From: a gamma proteobacterium HdN1 | GTDB taxonomy: Bacteria; Pseudomonadota; Gammaproteobacteria; Pseudomonadales; Ketobacteraceae | Assembly (NCBI GenBank): GCA_000198515.1 | Contig: FP929140.1 | Location: forward strand, 1,152,527-1,216,526 | Direction: 5' to 3' | Length of the DNA stretch: 64,000 bases | Part shown: positions 44,816 to 52,913 of the stretch, one piece after another | Position numbering within the stretch: the first letter of the stretch is position 1 | How the letters are laid out: the number at the start of each line of letters is the position of its first letter | The notes under the pieces: generated by a model | Told to the model about the DNA's origin: nothing | Seen by the model: only the letters and a program-made list of their open reading frames with translations | The model's database searches: none | Made by a program: the position numbers and the translations under genes

Positions 44816-45667
44816 ATGATCAGTACGCTAGCGCACTCTCTAGGAGATACGCTAAAGGGCGCCCATGCACTGGTTGCTACCGCAGAATCCTGTACAGGCG
44901 GTTGGTTGGCCGAGGCCATTACCGAGGTGCCCGGCTGCTCGGAGTGGTTTGATTGCGCCTTTATTAGTTATTCGAATCAGGCAAAAAAGGAGTTGCTCGG
45001 CGTAAAAGCTTCTTCACTGGAACGCAATGGCGCGGTCTCTGAAAAAGTTGTTTGTGAGATGGTGCGCGGCGCATTAAAGCGCTCCAAAGCCAGCTACGCA
45101 GTAGCAATTAGTGGAATTGCTGGGCCTAGCGGCGGTACGGATGAAAAACCGATCGGCACGGTATGGTTCGCTTGGGGGGCAAGGCAAAAAATAGACGCCG
45201 TCTGCATGCGCTTTGAAGGCGACCGCCAAGATATTCGCGCAAGTGCTGTCTTGTTTGCACTACAGGGATTGATTGCCCGCGTGCGTAGCTGGCGCGACAA
45301 CCCGCAAGAAAAAGCTAAGCCGCGTGAGCTTCCGCCATTGCTGCCGCCTGTTGCGGCGGCTTCGGTTGGCGCTGCGGAGCTAGCTCCTGCAGACACTGTG
45401 GCTGCGCCTGCGGTGCCAGCGGTGCCGGAATCGGTTGAATCGGTTGAATCGGTTGAATCGGTTGAATCGGTTCAACCGAAAAACGGGACTGAGCCACATT
45501 GCGGGGAACCGAGCGGCTATGTGGACGCAAATGCGTGCGTAACTGAGAAAAGCGCGGGCGATGTGATGCCAGAGGGTGCGGCAGAGCCGCACGAATTGCC
45601 GCTCGCTGAAGAGGGTGCAATTTCCAGCGGCAATGGGTTACAACAAAAGCTTGTAGTGACCCTTTAA
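44816..45667 (+). CDS. pncC: Nicotinamide-nucleotide amidase PncC (CinA C-terminal type) with unusual tail
   Basis: PncC deamidates nicotinamide mononucleotide to nicotinic acid mononucleotide in pyridine-nucleotide recycling. The enzyme domain is residues 1-160: [15 protein letters not shown] with catalytic S25, [28 protein letters not shown] and [10 protein letters not shown]. Stand-alone PncC proteins are usually about 165 residues; this one continues for roughly 118 residues of Pro/Ala/Glu-rich sequence with an ESV repeat and no recognisable domain. The ATG at 44816 was chosen because the frame upstream (to 44738) runs into promoter-like sequence. pncC-recA order is conserved. Confidence 0.88.
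   Translation: MISTLAHSLGDTLKGAHALVATAESCTGGWLAEAITEVPGCSEWFDCAFISYSNQAKKELLGVKASSLERNGAVSEKVVCEMVRGALKRSKASYAVAISGIAGPSGGTDEKPIGTVWFAWGARQKIDAVCMRFEGDRQDIRASAVLFALQGLIARVRSWRDNPQEKAKPRELPPLLPPVAAASVGAAELAPADTVAAPAVPAVPESVESVESVESVESVQPKNGTEPHCGEPSGYVDANACVTEKSAGDVMPEGAAEPHELPLAEEGAISSGNGLQQKLVVTL
45428..45472 (+). repeat. 9-bp tandem repeat, five copies, in pncC tail
   Basis: Five exact copies of GAATCGGTT encode (E-S-V)5 in the extension of PncC. The following CAACCG can pair with CGGTT, giving a small hairpin. The 9-bp unit keeps the frame. Confidence 0.97.
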
Positions 45668-45687
45668 TACTGTATATTATTACATGA
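45668..45687 (+). promoter_or_regulatory. LexA (SOS) box upstream of recA
   Basis: TACTGTATATTATTACATGA fits the gammaproteobacterial LexA operator CTGT-N8-ACAG with one mismatch (ACAT). It lies about 75 bases before the recA ATG, directly after the pncC stop, and predicts DNA-damage control of recA. Confidence 0.8.
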
Positions 45688-45761
45688 ATGTCGAGGTTGA
45701 ATCTTGCCTCGGCTACATGCTTCGTGTCGCTAGAAAAAATTACCGCTATGAGGGGTTTCGG

Positions 45762-46793
45762 ATGGAAGATAACAAGCGCAAGGCTCTAGGTGCTGCGTTG
45801 GCCCAGATTGAACGCCAGTTTGGCAAAGGCTCCATCATGAGGATGGGCGACCAACTCCAACAAGCGATTCCGGCCATCTCGACGGGATCGTTGGGGCTTG
45901 ATATTGCGCTTGGTATTGGCGGGCTTCCCAAGGGGCGGATCGTCGAAATCTACGGCCCTGAATCTTCTGGTAAAACGACGCTTACGTTGAGCGTGATTGC
46001 GCAGGCGCAAAAACAGGGCGCGGTCTGTGCGTTTGTCGATGCTGAGCATGCACTGGATCCGATCTACGCCAATAAGTTGGGCGTAAACGTAGATGATTTA
46101 TTGGTGTCCCAGCCTGATACTGGTGAGCAGGCGCTTGAAATCACTGACATGCTCGTGCGTTCCAATGCTGTAGACGTAATCGTTGTAGACTCGGTCGCTG
46201 CGCTTGTGCCGCGTGCAGAGATTGAAGGGGAAATGGGGGATAGCCACGTCGGGCTGCAGGCGCGTTTGATGTCGCAGGCGCTGCGCAAAATTACCGGCAA
46301 CGTAAAGCAGGCCAATTGCCTTGTGATCTTCATTAACCAGATCCGTATGAAGATTGGCGTGATGTTTGGAAACCCCGAAACTACGACGGGTGGAAATGCG
46401 CTCAAATTTTACGCGTCGGTGCGCCTCGATATCCGGCGGACAGGCTCTGTGAAGCAGGGCGAAGAAGTGACCGGTAGCGAAACGCGCGTCAAAGTAGTCA
46501 AGAACAAGGTTGCACCACCTTTCCGACAAACTGAATTCCAGATCCTTTATGGAAAAGGCATTTACCGAGAGGGCGAGATTCTTGATCTGGGTGTGGCTTG
46601 TGGTGTGATCGACAAATCGGGCGCTTGGTACGCTTATAAGGGCGACAAGATCGGTCAAGGCAAAGCGAATGCTGCAAAGTTCTTAGAAGAAAAGGTAGAA
46701 GTCTCCCAGGAAATCGAGCAGCAGATTCGCACGAGCCTGATGGCGAGTGAGTTGGTCAGCAAGAGCTCGGAACCTGAATTAGAGGATGCCTAG
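45762..46793 (+). CDS. recA: Recombinase RecA
   Basis: Homologous-recombination strand-exchange ATPase and co-protease for LexA. From ATG 45762 (after GAGGGG) the 343-residue protein starts [20 protein letters not shown] and has Walker A GPESSGKT (65-72), Walker [13 protein letters not shown], the L2 loop [20 protein letters not shown] and an acidic C-terminus. A longer frame from 45684 covers the LexA box and is not used. No recX follows. Confidence 0.97.
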   Translation: MEDNKRKALGAALAQIERQFGKGSIMRMGDQLQQAIPAISTGSLGLDIALGIGGLPKGRIVEIYGPESSGKTTLTLSVIAQAQKQGAVCAFVDAEHALDPIYANKLGVNVDDLLVSQPDTGEQALEITDMLVRSNAVDVIVVDSVAALVPRAEIEGEMGDSHVGLQARLMSQALRKITGNVKQANCLVIFINQIRMKIGVMFGNPETTTGGNALKFYASVRLDIRRTGSVKQGEEVTGSETRVKVVKNKVAPPFRQTEFQILYGKGIYREGEILDLGVACGVIDKSGAWYAYKGDKIGQGKANAAKFLEEKVEVSQEIEQQIRTSLMASELVSKSSEPELEDA

Positions 46794-46858
46794 GCCGGCG
46801 AGGTGAGCCTGAACGGGTAGGATGGTTTTCGCACGACGGGCTTTCCCTGTCGCTGTCA

Positions 46859-46888
46859 GATCGTCGGAGAGGTGATCGTCGGAGAGGT
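46859..46888 (+). repeat. 15-bp direct duplication after recA
   Basis: Two exact copies of GATCGTCGGAGAGGT follow one another in the spacer between recA and the Mop gene, with a GCGG-TTTA-CCGC mini-hairpin shortly after. Confidence 0.93.
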
Positions 46889-47061
46889 GATGCGGTTTAC
46901 CGCTTGATCAACGCTCTTTCAGGGCGTATCTTCCGTCGCAACCATGGATTGGTTGGTACTTTTGGGCCAACTTGGTGGTCGCGGTTTGCTGCGGAGCTAC
47001 TCGGGCGGCCCTGTTAACGTTTACCCATTCAACCATTTATCCATCCCGGGAGGGATCTCCA

Positions 47062-47490
47062 GTGAAATCCAGTGCGCGCAATCAGTTGAACGGCAAGGTC
47101 CTTCAGATCAAGCAGGGGGCTGTTAACGATACCATCGAAATCGAGCTCGCCGGTGGTGATCGGCTGGTAGCGGTAATTACCAGCGAAAGCACTCAGTCTC
47201 TGGGGCTGGCTGCAGGTCGTGAAGTCATTGCGTTGATCAAGGCCCCTTGGGTCATGGTGGCCACCCAAGCGGGCAACATGAAAATGTCCGCTCGCAACCA
47301 GTTGGCGGGTGTGGTGGATCATGTGACCGCCGGTGCGGTCAATACGGAAGTCGGTATCCGCCTGAAAGGCGGCACGCTTGTCACGGCGATCATTACCAAT
47401 GACAGTGTGCAGGGCTTGGGGCTTGCCAAGGGCCAGGAGGCCACCGCCATCATCAAGGCGTCCCATGTAATCCTTGCTGTACCTGCCTGA
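47062..47490 (+). CDS. Di-Mop molybdate-binding protein (molbindin)
   Basis: The 142-residue protein consists of two Mop (TOBE-like) domains, each beginning SARNQL(N/A)G and ending in an LGLA..G..(A/V).I.KA pattern (about residues 3-68 and 75-140). Molbindins store or buffer molybdate in the cytoplasm. The start is GTG 47062 after GGGAGGG; the frame is open further upstream but not family-like. The ModC encoded downstream lacks its usual Mop domain, so this protein may provide the missing sensing function. Confidence 0.9.
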   Translation: MKSSARNQLNGKVLQIKQGAVNDTIEIELAGGDRLVAVITSESTQSLGLAAGREVIALIKAPWVMVATQAGNMKMSARNQLAGVVDHVTAGAVNTEVGIRLKGGTLVTAIITNDSVQGLGLAKGQEATAIIKASHVILAVPA

Positions 47491-47552
47491 TGTCTATACG
47501 GTCAGTGGCTTGCCATTGACCTGAATCAACCGGCATTTGGTGAATCCTATAG

Positions 47553-47576
47553 CGTTATATGCGTTCGTATATTACG
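47553..47576. promoter_or_regulatory. Predicted ModE operator upstream of modA
   Basis: CGTTATAT-N8-ATATTACG is an inverted repeat with one mismatch, the layout of ModE operators. It lies about 33 bases before the modA ATG. The same half-sites occur before the TonB receptor (49937-49960). Confidence 0.7.
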
Positions 47577-47608
47577 ATTGCGTCCTACGTCACAAAAGGA
47601 TCTCCCTC

Positions 47609-48427
47609 ATGCCGGCTTTCAGCTCCGCAAAACCCGTTTCCGCAAAACCCGCTTCTACAAGTGCGGCCAGCCTGAAGGCTGTCGGTACCCGGGCCGCCTT
47701 GTCCTTGTTTCTGCTGGCTGCAGCCAGCACTAGCCTTGCCGGTGATTTGACCGTATCCGCTGCGGCCAGCCTTACCAATGCCTTTACCGATGTGGCTCAT
47801 CGTTATGAATCCCTGTATCCGGATGCCAAAGTAGCCCTCAATTTTGGTGCCTCAGGCGCCTTGCTGCAGCAGATGGCCAAAGGTGCGCCGGTGGATGTAT
47901 TTGCTTCTGCAGACCAAGAAACCATGGATCAGGCAGAGAAGCAAAACCTTATCAATAAAGCAGATCGCAAGGATTTCGTCAGTAATTCGCTGGTGGTGAT
48001 CGTTCCGGCGGACAGCAAGCAACGCCCCTCCAGCCTGAAGGATCTGACGCAACCCGCCATCAAGCGGGTAGCAATTGGCAATCCGGATTCGGTGCCGGTT
48101 GGGCGTTATACCCGTCATGCGCTGGAAACGGCCAAGCTGTGGGGCGAGGTTCAGCCCAAGGCCATTTTTACCCAGAACGTTCGCCAGTCACTGGATTATG
48201 TGGCGCGCGGTGAAGTCGAAACAGGCTTTGTGTACGGCACGGATGCTGCCGTCATGAAGGACAAGGTGAACGTCGCCTTTTCGGTGCCGCTGGACATGCC
48301 TATCCGCTATCCGGTTGCGACTGTGAAGGACAGCGAACACGCCGCTGAGGCAAAACGTTTTGTGGATTTCGTGGTTTCTCCGGAAGGCCAAGCCATTCTG
48401 GAAAAACACGGGTTCCTGAAGCCCTGA
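47609..48427 (+). CDS. modA: Molybdate ABC transporter substrate-binding protein ModA
   Basis: Periplasmic molybdate/tungstate-binding protein, 272 residues. N-terminal signal region with hydrophobic core LSLFLLAAASTSLAG, cut before DLTVSAAASLT. Family motifs: VSAAASLTNAF, LNFGASGALLQQMAKGAPVDVFASAD and GEVETGFVYGTDA. The ATG 47609 follows AAAGGATC; the segment before the signal core carries a repeated SAKP and is longer than usual. First gene of modABC, which looks slightly richer in G+C than the neighbours. Confidence 0.94.
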   Translation: MPAFSSAKPVSAKPASTSAASLKAVGTRAALSLFLLAAASTSLAGDLTVSAAASLTNAFTDVAHRYESLYPDAKVALNFGASGALLQQMAKGAPVDVFASADQETMDQAEKQNLINKADRKDFVSNSLVVIVPADSKQRPSSLKDLTQPAIKRVAIGNPDSVPVGRYTRHALETAKLWGEVQPKAIFTQNVRQSLDYVARGEVETGFVYGTDAAVMKDKVNVAFSVPLDMPIRYPVATVKDSEHAAEAKRFVDFVVSPEGQAILEKHGFLKP

Positions 48428-48442
48428 GGGGGCTGGCCCGCG

Positions 48443-49144
48443 ATGGAAGCAGTATGGACCGCGCTTGGGCTGTCGCTGAAAGTAGCCGGACTCGCCACCC
48501 TGATCGTTACGGTGTTGGGCATCGGTTTGGGTCTGTTGCTGGCGCGTTACCGGTTTCTGGGGCGCGACTTGGTGGATACCCTGCTGACCCTGCCGATGGT
48601 GATGCCGCCTACGGTGTTGGGATATTACCTGCTGGTGTTGATGGGGCGGCGCGGCCCGATCGGGGCGTGGCTGTATGAACATTTCGGCATCCAGCTGATT
48701 TTTACTTGGCAGGGTGCGGTGATTGCGGCTTCGGTAGTGGCGTTTCCGCTGGTGTTCAAACCGGCGCGCGCGGCCATCGAGTCGGTGGATGGTCAGTTGG
48801 AGCAGGCGGCGCGGGTGCTTGGGCTTTCCGAGGCGGCGGTGTTTTTTCGTGTGACGCTGCCGCTGGCCTGGAGAGGGATTCTTGCCGGGGTTTTGCTGGC
48901 CTTTGCGCGTGCGCTGGGCGAGTTTGGGGCAACGTTGATGGTGGCCGGTAGTATTCCGGGCAAAACGCAAACCCTGTCGGTGGCCATTTACGAGGCCGTG
49001 CAGGCGGGGCGTGATGATGTGGCGAATACGCTGGTGCTGATTACGTCAGCGGTGTGTGTGGTGGTGTTGATGCTGGCAGGGAGGCTGGGCAAGCGCCGGG
49101 ATTCGGTGTCCGTACATCGCGGGCAGGAACGACAACAAGGGTAA
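48443..49144 (+). CDS. modB: Molybdate ABC transporter permease ModB
   Basis: Inner-membrane permease of 233 residues with five or six membrane segments. The EAA coupling loop reads LEQAARVLGLSEAAVFFRVTLPL followed by ALGEFGATLMVAGSIPGKTQTL, the ModB signature. It forms the channel through which ModA-delivered molybdate passes. It starts 15 bases after modA and 4 bases before modC. Confidence 0.95.
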   Translation: MEAVWTALGLSLKVAGLATLIVTVLGIGLGLLLARYRFLGRDLVDTLLTLPMVMPPTVLGYYLLVLMGRRGPIGAWLYEHFGIQLIFTWQGAVIAASVVAFPLVFKPARAAIESVDGQLEQAARVLGLSEAAVFFRVTLPLAWRGILAGVLLAFARALGEFGATLMVAGSIPGKTQTLSVAIYEAVQAGRDDVANTLVLITSAVCVVVLMLAGRLGKRRDSVSVHRGQERQQG

Positions 49145-49148
49145 TGAC

Positions 49149-49850
49149 ATGCAGCTTGATATCGACTTCCGGAAAACCTTGGTGGCAGGCAAACGCCGGT
49201 TTGATTTGCAGGTGTCGAGCCATTCGGACTGCAAGCGCATCGTGCTTCATGGTCCGTCGGGGTCGGGTAAAAGCCTGACGCTCAAGGCCATTGCTGGGCT
49301 TATGACGCCGGATTACGGGTATATTCGTCTGAATGGTGTGACCCTGTTCGATTCGGCGCAGGGGGTCAATCTGTCGGTGCAAGCGCGACGGCTTGGCTAT
49401 GTGTTTCAGGACTATGCCCTGTTTCCGCACCTAAATGTGCGGCAAAACATCAGTTTCGGGTTGCGGCGCGGCTGGTTCAATCCGCATTCGCAGGTGGCAT
49501 ACAAGGAGGTGGAGCACTGGCTGGATGCGTTGGGCTTGCGTCAGGTGGCCCTGCAAATCCCCGAAGAGTTGTCGGGTGGCCAGCGCCAGCGAACTGCGCT
49601 GGCGCGTGCGCTGGTGACGCGCCCGCAAGCTTTGCTGCTGGATGAGCCGTTCTCGGCGCTGGATCCAGATCTACGTCAGGCGATGCGTGACGAGCTGGAT
49701 GGCTTGCAGCGGCAGCTGGATATCCCGGTCATTCTGATTACCCACGATGCGGCAGAACGGGAGCAGTTCGGCGATCATGTGGTGCGTATGGATGCAGGCC
49801 GCGTTGCGGGCTTGGCAGGGGAGGGAATGCCCTTGCAGCGCTACGCATAA
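49149..49850 (+). CDS. modC: Molybdate ABC transporter ATPase ModC (short form)
   Basis: ATPase of the molybdate importer, 233 residues. Walker A GPSGSGKS (about 37-44), Q-loop VFQDYALFPHL, signature LSGGQRQRTALARAL, Walker B LLLDEPFSALD, switch His in LITHD. Standard ModC is about 350 residues with a C-terminal Mop domain; here the protein ends after the ATPase domain. The separate di-Mop protein upstream may compensate. Confidence 0.93.
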   Translation: MQLDIDFRKTLVAGKRRFDLQVSSHSDCKRIVLHGPSGSGKSLTLKAIAGLMTPDYGYIRLNGVTLFDSAQGVNLSVQARRLGYVFQDYALFPHLNVRQNISFGLRRGWFNPHSQVAYKEVEHWLDALGLRQVALQIPEELSGGQRQRTALARALVTRPQALLLDEPFSALDPDLRQAMRDELDGLQRQLDIPVILITHDAAEREQFGDHVVRMDAGRVAGLAGEGMPLQRYA

Positions 49851-49936
49851 CTCGTCGTTTTTTTTCTTAAGAAAATGGGCATCAGGGGCGTATAGGTACG
49901 GCCCCTTGAGCTGCGCTGCGGATTTTTTTTGTCAAC

Positions 49937-49960
49937 CGTTATATACAAGTTGCTATTACG
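49937..49960. promoter_or_regulatory. Predicted ModE-type operator upstream of TonB receptor
   Basis: CGTTATAT-N8-CTATTACG repeats the spacing and nearly all defined bases of the modA operator. It ends 16 bases before the receptor ATG, so a bound repressor would block expression. Confidence 0.6.
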
Positions 49961-49976
49961 ATAGGGAGTTTGCTGT

Positions 49977-52079
49977 ATGAAGTCTGTTTCTGGAATCCTT
50001 GGAATTCGCCATTCCGAGCTCTGCTGCACGAGCGAAAAACCCGCGCACCTTGAGCGTAGGGGACTTGAGCGTGGGCGTGGGGGGCTTGGGAGTTGGGGGC
50101 TTGAATGTGGTTTGTTGCTGGCGGCGATTCCGCTGGCTACGGGCATTTTGCCTGCGCATGCCGAAGAGGGCACAGCGGCTGAACCGTTCATGCTGGGTAC
50201 GCTGGTGGTGAATGGTGGGCGCGTTGAGGCGGGGGAGGTGGGAGATGCCAAGGTGGCTTCCGTGGTGACCCGCGAGGATATGCAAAAACATGACCGCTAT
50301 AACGTTGGCGATGCGCTGAACCTGCTCTCAGGCGTTACGCTTTCCACCAATTCCCGCAACGAAAAGACCATTGCGGTGCGTGGCTTTGATTCACGGCAGG
50401 TGCCGTTGTTCATTGATGGTATTCCGGTGTATGTGCCGTATGACGGCTATGTGGATTTCAACCGCTTTACCACGGCGGATCTTGCGGCCATTCAAGTTGC
50501 GAAGGGGTATTCGTCGGTGGCCTTTGGTGCCAACGCGCTGGGTGGTGCGATTAACTTGATTTCACGCAGGCCCACGGGTGTGTTTGAAGGCGATGCGTCG
50601 CTTGGGGTGGGTTCGGCGGCGGAGCGTCGGGTGGCGGTGAATGCGGGTAGCAATCAAGGTTTGTGGTATGTGCAGTCGGGTGTTTCCTGGTTGGAGAATG
50701 ACGGCTATCCGATGTCGTCGGATTTCAACCCAACGGCAACCGAGAATGGCGGCAAACGCGACAATTCGTACCGGCAGGATGGCAAGCTTTCGCTGAAACT
50801 GGGCCTTGTGCCCAACGATACCGATGAATATGCGCTGAGCTATTACCGTCAGGAAGGGGAGAAGGGACAGCCACCCTCTACTGAACCTGCGCGTGCGCGT
50901 TATTGGCAGTGGCCGTATTGGGACAAGGAAAGTCTGTACTTCATTTCCAGTACGGCGCTGGGCGGAAAGGAAACGCTCAAGGTTCGGCTCTGGCAGGACA
51001 AATATGCCAATGCGGTGCACAGTTTCACCGATGCGACCTACACCGAGCTGAAAACCCGAGGCCCCGGCAGCGTCAGTACCGGCAAGAGCAACTACGATGA
51101 TCTAACCCACGGCGCCTCTGTGGAACTCGAATCCACGCGGCTGGATCGCCACACCTTGCGCTTGGTGCAGCATTACAAGCAGGACAAGCACGAGGAATAT
51201 GACGGCAACGATCTGCTGAATTCAGATTTTGAGGATACCTTGGTGTCGCTGGCCGCTGAAGACAGTATCCGCGTTACTGATGCGACCACCGTATCGCTGG
51301 GCGTGTCCCGCCATGAATTGCGCCCGGAGAAAGTCTACAACCTTGCGAATAGCTGGGAAGCCCCGGAAGACCAGAAGGCGACCGATCTTCAAACGGGCCT
51401 GTTTCATGATGTTTCGGAAAATGGTCAAATTTACGCAACGATCGCGAAAAAATCCCGCTTGCCCACCTTGAAGGATCGCTATTCACAGCGCATGGGTAGC
51501 TACATCGAAAACCCTGATCTGGCGGCAGAAAAGGCCATCAACTATGAGATCGGCTATCAGGGCAGTCCGTGGGCCGGCGGGACACTGGAAGCTGCACTGT
51601 TTTTGAGTGACATCACCGATAAGATCCAGACCGTGGCCAATGTGAGCGGCGACAAATCGCAGATGCAGAACGTCGGCAAGGTGCGGGCCGAGGGTGTGGA
51701 GTTTGGCGTGCGCCAGGCGGTGGCTTCGTGGATGGACGCAGGGGGTACCTACACCTTCACGAAAATGGAAAACCGCAGTGATTCCGACAGCCGGATTACG
51801 GATATTCCCCGTCATAAGGTAACGACGGATCTGACGGTCAGGTCAGGCGGTAATGTTGAGCTTATTGGTTGGGCTGAACACAACAGCAGCCGGTGGGTTT
51901 CCAACACCGATCGCTTGGGCGGGTTCACCACGCTGAACCTGAAGGCCGCATGGACGTTGGCAAGTGCCTCGACCCTAGAAGCTGGAATCAACAATGCCAG
52001 CGACAAAAACTATTCACTTGCCGACGGCTTTCCTGCACCGGGGCGCACTTGGTTTGTAAATGCCAATCATCAGTTTTGA
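49977..52079 (+). CDS. TonB-dependent outer-membrane receptor, probable molybdenum-regulated
   Basis: Outer-membrane active transporter of 700 residues. A plug domain (about 75-190; DALNLLSGVTLS, IAVRGFD, GANALGGAINLISRRP) precedes a 22-stranded barrel ending in FVNANHQF. The N-terminus is odd: a 50-residue basic and Gly-rich stretch from a DNA repeat (GLERGRGGLGSWGLECG) precedes the hydrophobic signal core LLLAAIPLATGILPAHA. Ligand unknown. Its upstream ModE-like site, its position after modABC and the molybdopterin-type gene that follows suggest molybdate/tungstate or a molybdenum-chelating compound. Alternatives: a siderophore or vitamin receptor. Confidence 0.88.
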   Translation: MKSVSGILGIRHSELCCTSEKPAHLERRGLERGRGGLGSWGLECGLLLAAIPLATGILPAHAEEGTAAEPFMLGTLVVNGGRVEAGEVGDAKVASVVTREDMQKHDRYNVGDALNLLSGVTLSTNSRNEKTIAVRGFDSRQVPLFIDGIPVYVPYDGYVDFNRFTTADLAAIQVAKGYSSVAFGANALGGAINLISRRPTGVFEGDASLGVGSAAERRVAVNAGSNQGLWYVQSGVSWLENDGYPMSSDFNPTATENGGKRDNSYRQDGKLSLKLGLVPNDTDEYALSYYRQEGEKGQPPSTEPARARYWQWPYWDKESLYFISSTALGGKETLKVRLWQDKYANAVHSFTDATYTELKTRGPGSVSTGKSNYDDLTHGASVELESTRLDRHTLRLVQHYKQDKHEEYDGNDLLNSDFEDTLVSLAAEDSIRVTDATTVSLGVSRHELRPEKVYNLANSWEAPEDQKATDLQTGLFHDVSENGQIYATIAKKSRLPTLKDRYSQRMGSYIENPDLAAEKAINYEIGYQGSPWAGGTLEAALFLSDITDKIQTVANVSGDKSQMQNVGKVRAEGVEFGVRQAVASWMDAGGTYTFTKMENRSDSDSRITDIPRHKVTTDLTVRSGGNVELIGWAEHNSSRWVSNTDRLGGFTTLNLKAAWTLASASTLEAGINNASDKNYSLADGFPAPGRTWFVNANHQF
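50049..50105 (+). repeat. G-rich imperfect repeat in the receptor's N-terminal coding part
   Basis: Three or four variants of CTTGAGCGTGGGGGG follow each other in frame inside the signal region of the TonB receptor, producing an LERGRGG-type insertion. Confidence 0.8.
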
Positions 52080-52091
52080 GGAGTCTTGATC

Positions 52092-52793
52092 ATGATCGTT
52101 AGTGCTAAAAATATGAGCATCCAGAAAGTATATTCCCAAAAAAGACATGGCCGAGTGCTGCGGAGTGCGGTTGTATCTGCGGCCGCAATGCTGACACTAG
52201 GCACTGTAACGCTGACCATGAGCGAAGCCAGCTTTGCGCAAGCGCAATCTACGCCAGGAATGCACGTTGCCGCCGTCGAGGCTGGAAAATCGGTAACAGA
52301 AGCGACAAAACCATCCATAAAGGATGCCGCAAAATATGCGACAACTTCGATCACCGTTGCCGGCTTAGTGGAAACGCCGCTTGTGCTCGACGTTGCTGCG
52401 CTTGGCAAGTTTCCAGTGCAGCAGATCGGTGATGTCCAGCTGATCTGCCAGTCCGGCGCCGATCGCGGCAAGCTGGACGGAATTACCGGAACGCGGCTAC
52501 GTGATATTCTGGAGAAAGCAAAGATCAAGGCGCCGGCCCACAACGATGTCAAGAAAATGGTGATCGTGGCGACGGCGAGCGATGGTTACAAGGCGGTATT
52601 TTCTTGGAATGAGCTATTTAATTCACCGATCGGGGATGGCGTTGTGGTGTTTTATGCCAAGGGCGGCTTGCCGCTGGAGGAATCCGAGGGCCGCATTGCG
52701 ATGGTGTCCACTCAGGATACCCGCACGGGGCCACGCCATGTGCGCTGGTTGCAGCGTATTGATGTGATCAAGGTGGGCGAAACCAAGATCTAA
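52092..52793 (+). CDS. Exported small molybdopterin-dependent oxidoreductase-domain protein
   Basis: The 233-residue protein has an N-terminal export signal (core SAVVSAAAMLTLGTVTLTM) and one sulfite-oxidase-fold (oxidoreductase molybdopterin-binding) domain: ITVAGLVETPLVLDVAAL, QLICQSGADRG with C119 where the family has its molybdenum-ligating Cys, TGTRLRDIL, then ASDGYKAVFSW and GRIAMVS. It could bind Moco in the periplasm, or a degenerate form might bind another ligand. The ATG 52092 follows GAGGAG overlapping the receptor's stop, so it is translationally linked with the receptor. Confidence 0.78.
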   Translation: MIVSAKNMSIQKVYSQKRHGRVLRSAVVSAAAMLTLGTVTLTMSEASFAQAQSTPGMHVAAVEAGKSVTEATKPSIKDAAKYATTSITVAGLVETPLVLDVAALGKFPVQQIGDVQLICQSGADRGKLDGITGTRLRDILEKAKIKAPAHNDVKKMVIVATASDGYKAVFSWNELFNSPIGDGVVVFYAKGGLPLEESEGRIAMVSTQDTRTGPRHVRWLQRIDVIKVGETKI

Positions 52794-52803
52794 ACCAAGA
52801 TCT
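52780..52803 (+). repeat. 12-bp duplication spanning a stop codon
   Basis: AAACCAAGATCT occurs twice in tandem; the stop TAA of the oxidoreductase gene straddles the junction, so the second copy is untranslated. A hairpin ATCG-T-CGTTAC-CA-GTAACG-G-CGAT lies at 52824-52847, possibly a transcription end. Confidence 0.9.
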
Positions 52804-52913
52804 AAACGAGTGTGCCCTTGACCATCGTCGTTACCAGTAACGGCGATGTGCAACGGACGCAGAGCTTCAATGCGAACAGCCTGCGCTGCGGTGTTCGCCA
52901 AGATGCCCTCTCT

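Noticed and set aside
48188-48970. Long (260-codon) frame antisense to modA-modB
   Set aside because: High Arg/His/Gln shadow of G+C-rich genes; modA and modB on the other strand have clear motifs.
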